Shown: positions 9,819 to 9,839 of the stretch, one piece after another
Layout: each line of letters begins with the position of its first letter
Numbering within the stretch: position 1 is the stretch's first letter
Origin: an uncultured Flavobacteriales bacterium
GTDB lineage: Bacteria; Bacteroidota; Bacteroidia; Flavobacteriales_D; Sanyastnellaceae
NCBI GenBank assembly: GCA_937996585.1
Contig: CALKUW010000222.1
Coordinates: 1 to 9,839 of the forward strand
Direction: 5' to 3'
DNA length: 9,839 nucleotides
Position numbers and translations under genes: made by a program
The notes under the pieces: generated by a model
What the model saw: only the letters and a program-made list of their open reading frames with translations
What the model was told of the DNA's origin: nothing
Database searches by the model: none

Positions 9819-9839
9819 TCACATGCGCTCGGGCAGCGC
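9819..9839 (-). CDS. Possible 3' end of a convergent gene (edge fragment)
   Basis: Read on the minus strand from the right edge, the bases give A-L-P-E-R-M followed by TGA (complement at 9819-9821), a plausible protein C-terminus. Only six codons are visible and any short frame could look like this. The support is position: it would sit convergent to the membrane-protein gene with a small hairpin between them. Confidence 0.2.
   Translation of the reverse strand, partial: ALPERM

Overview
The window is almost filled by one reading frame. It enters from the left edge already open and ends with TAA at 9086-9088, leaving at least 3,028 codons of a giant, modular, very acidic and cysteine-rich extracellular-type protein whose N-terminus lies outside the window. 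After a 103-base gap holding a strong hairpin come two small same-strand genes: a DUF493/YbeD-like protein (9192-9464) and a small single-pass membrane protein (9474-9809). The last bases may hold the 3' end of a convergent minus-strand gene.

The organism is probably a GC-rich member of the Bacteroidota, most likely in or near the Flavobacteriales. The grounds are established knowledge of families: GC-x-D-x-x-ACNY...DDGSC repeats with DCDGxC...DxDGDGxCD linkers, HYR/Ig-like D-T-T-A-P...D-x-CGN modules and a terminal CPGDLNGDG dockerin-like motif typically occur together in large secreted proteins of that group. The downstream genes also lack obvious Shine-Dalgarno sequences. The taxon is an inference.

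Layout of the giant gene: Cys-rich units and a Ca-type linker (2-268); large domain copy 1 (269-844); four HYR-like modules (845-1786); one Cys unit (1790-1867); large domain copy 2 (1868-2437); a 21-unit Cys-rich array (2438-4489); large domain copy 3 (4490-5065); a Cys unit with a truncated linker (5066-5176); eight HYR-like modules (5177-7516), the fifth interrupted by a cysteine-free 150-residue insert (6266-6715); three Cys units (7517-7750); large domain copy 4 (7751-8326); eight Cys units (8327-8998); and a single dockerin-like Ca loop bracketed by cysteines (8999-9085). I see no T9SS sorting domain after it.

The most informative signals are in the protein. First, in all 36 small units the ACNY cysteine is present exactly when an extra downstream cysteine is present, which points to a disulfide pairing rule. 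Second, an unrecognised domain of about 190 residues occurs four times, three of them clamped by flanking cysteines. Third, there is a foreign-looking insert in one Ig-like module. Fourth, the protein has only three lysines. The likely role, a calcium-stabilised, disulfide-stapled surface or secreted filament or adhesin, is inference. The two downstream genes look like ordinary chromosomal genes unrelated to it.
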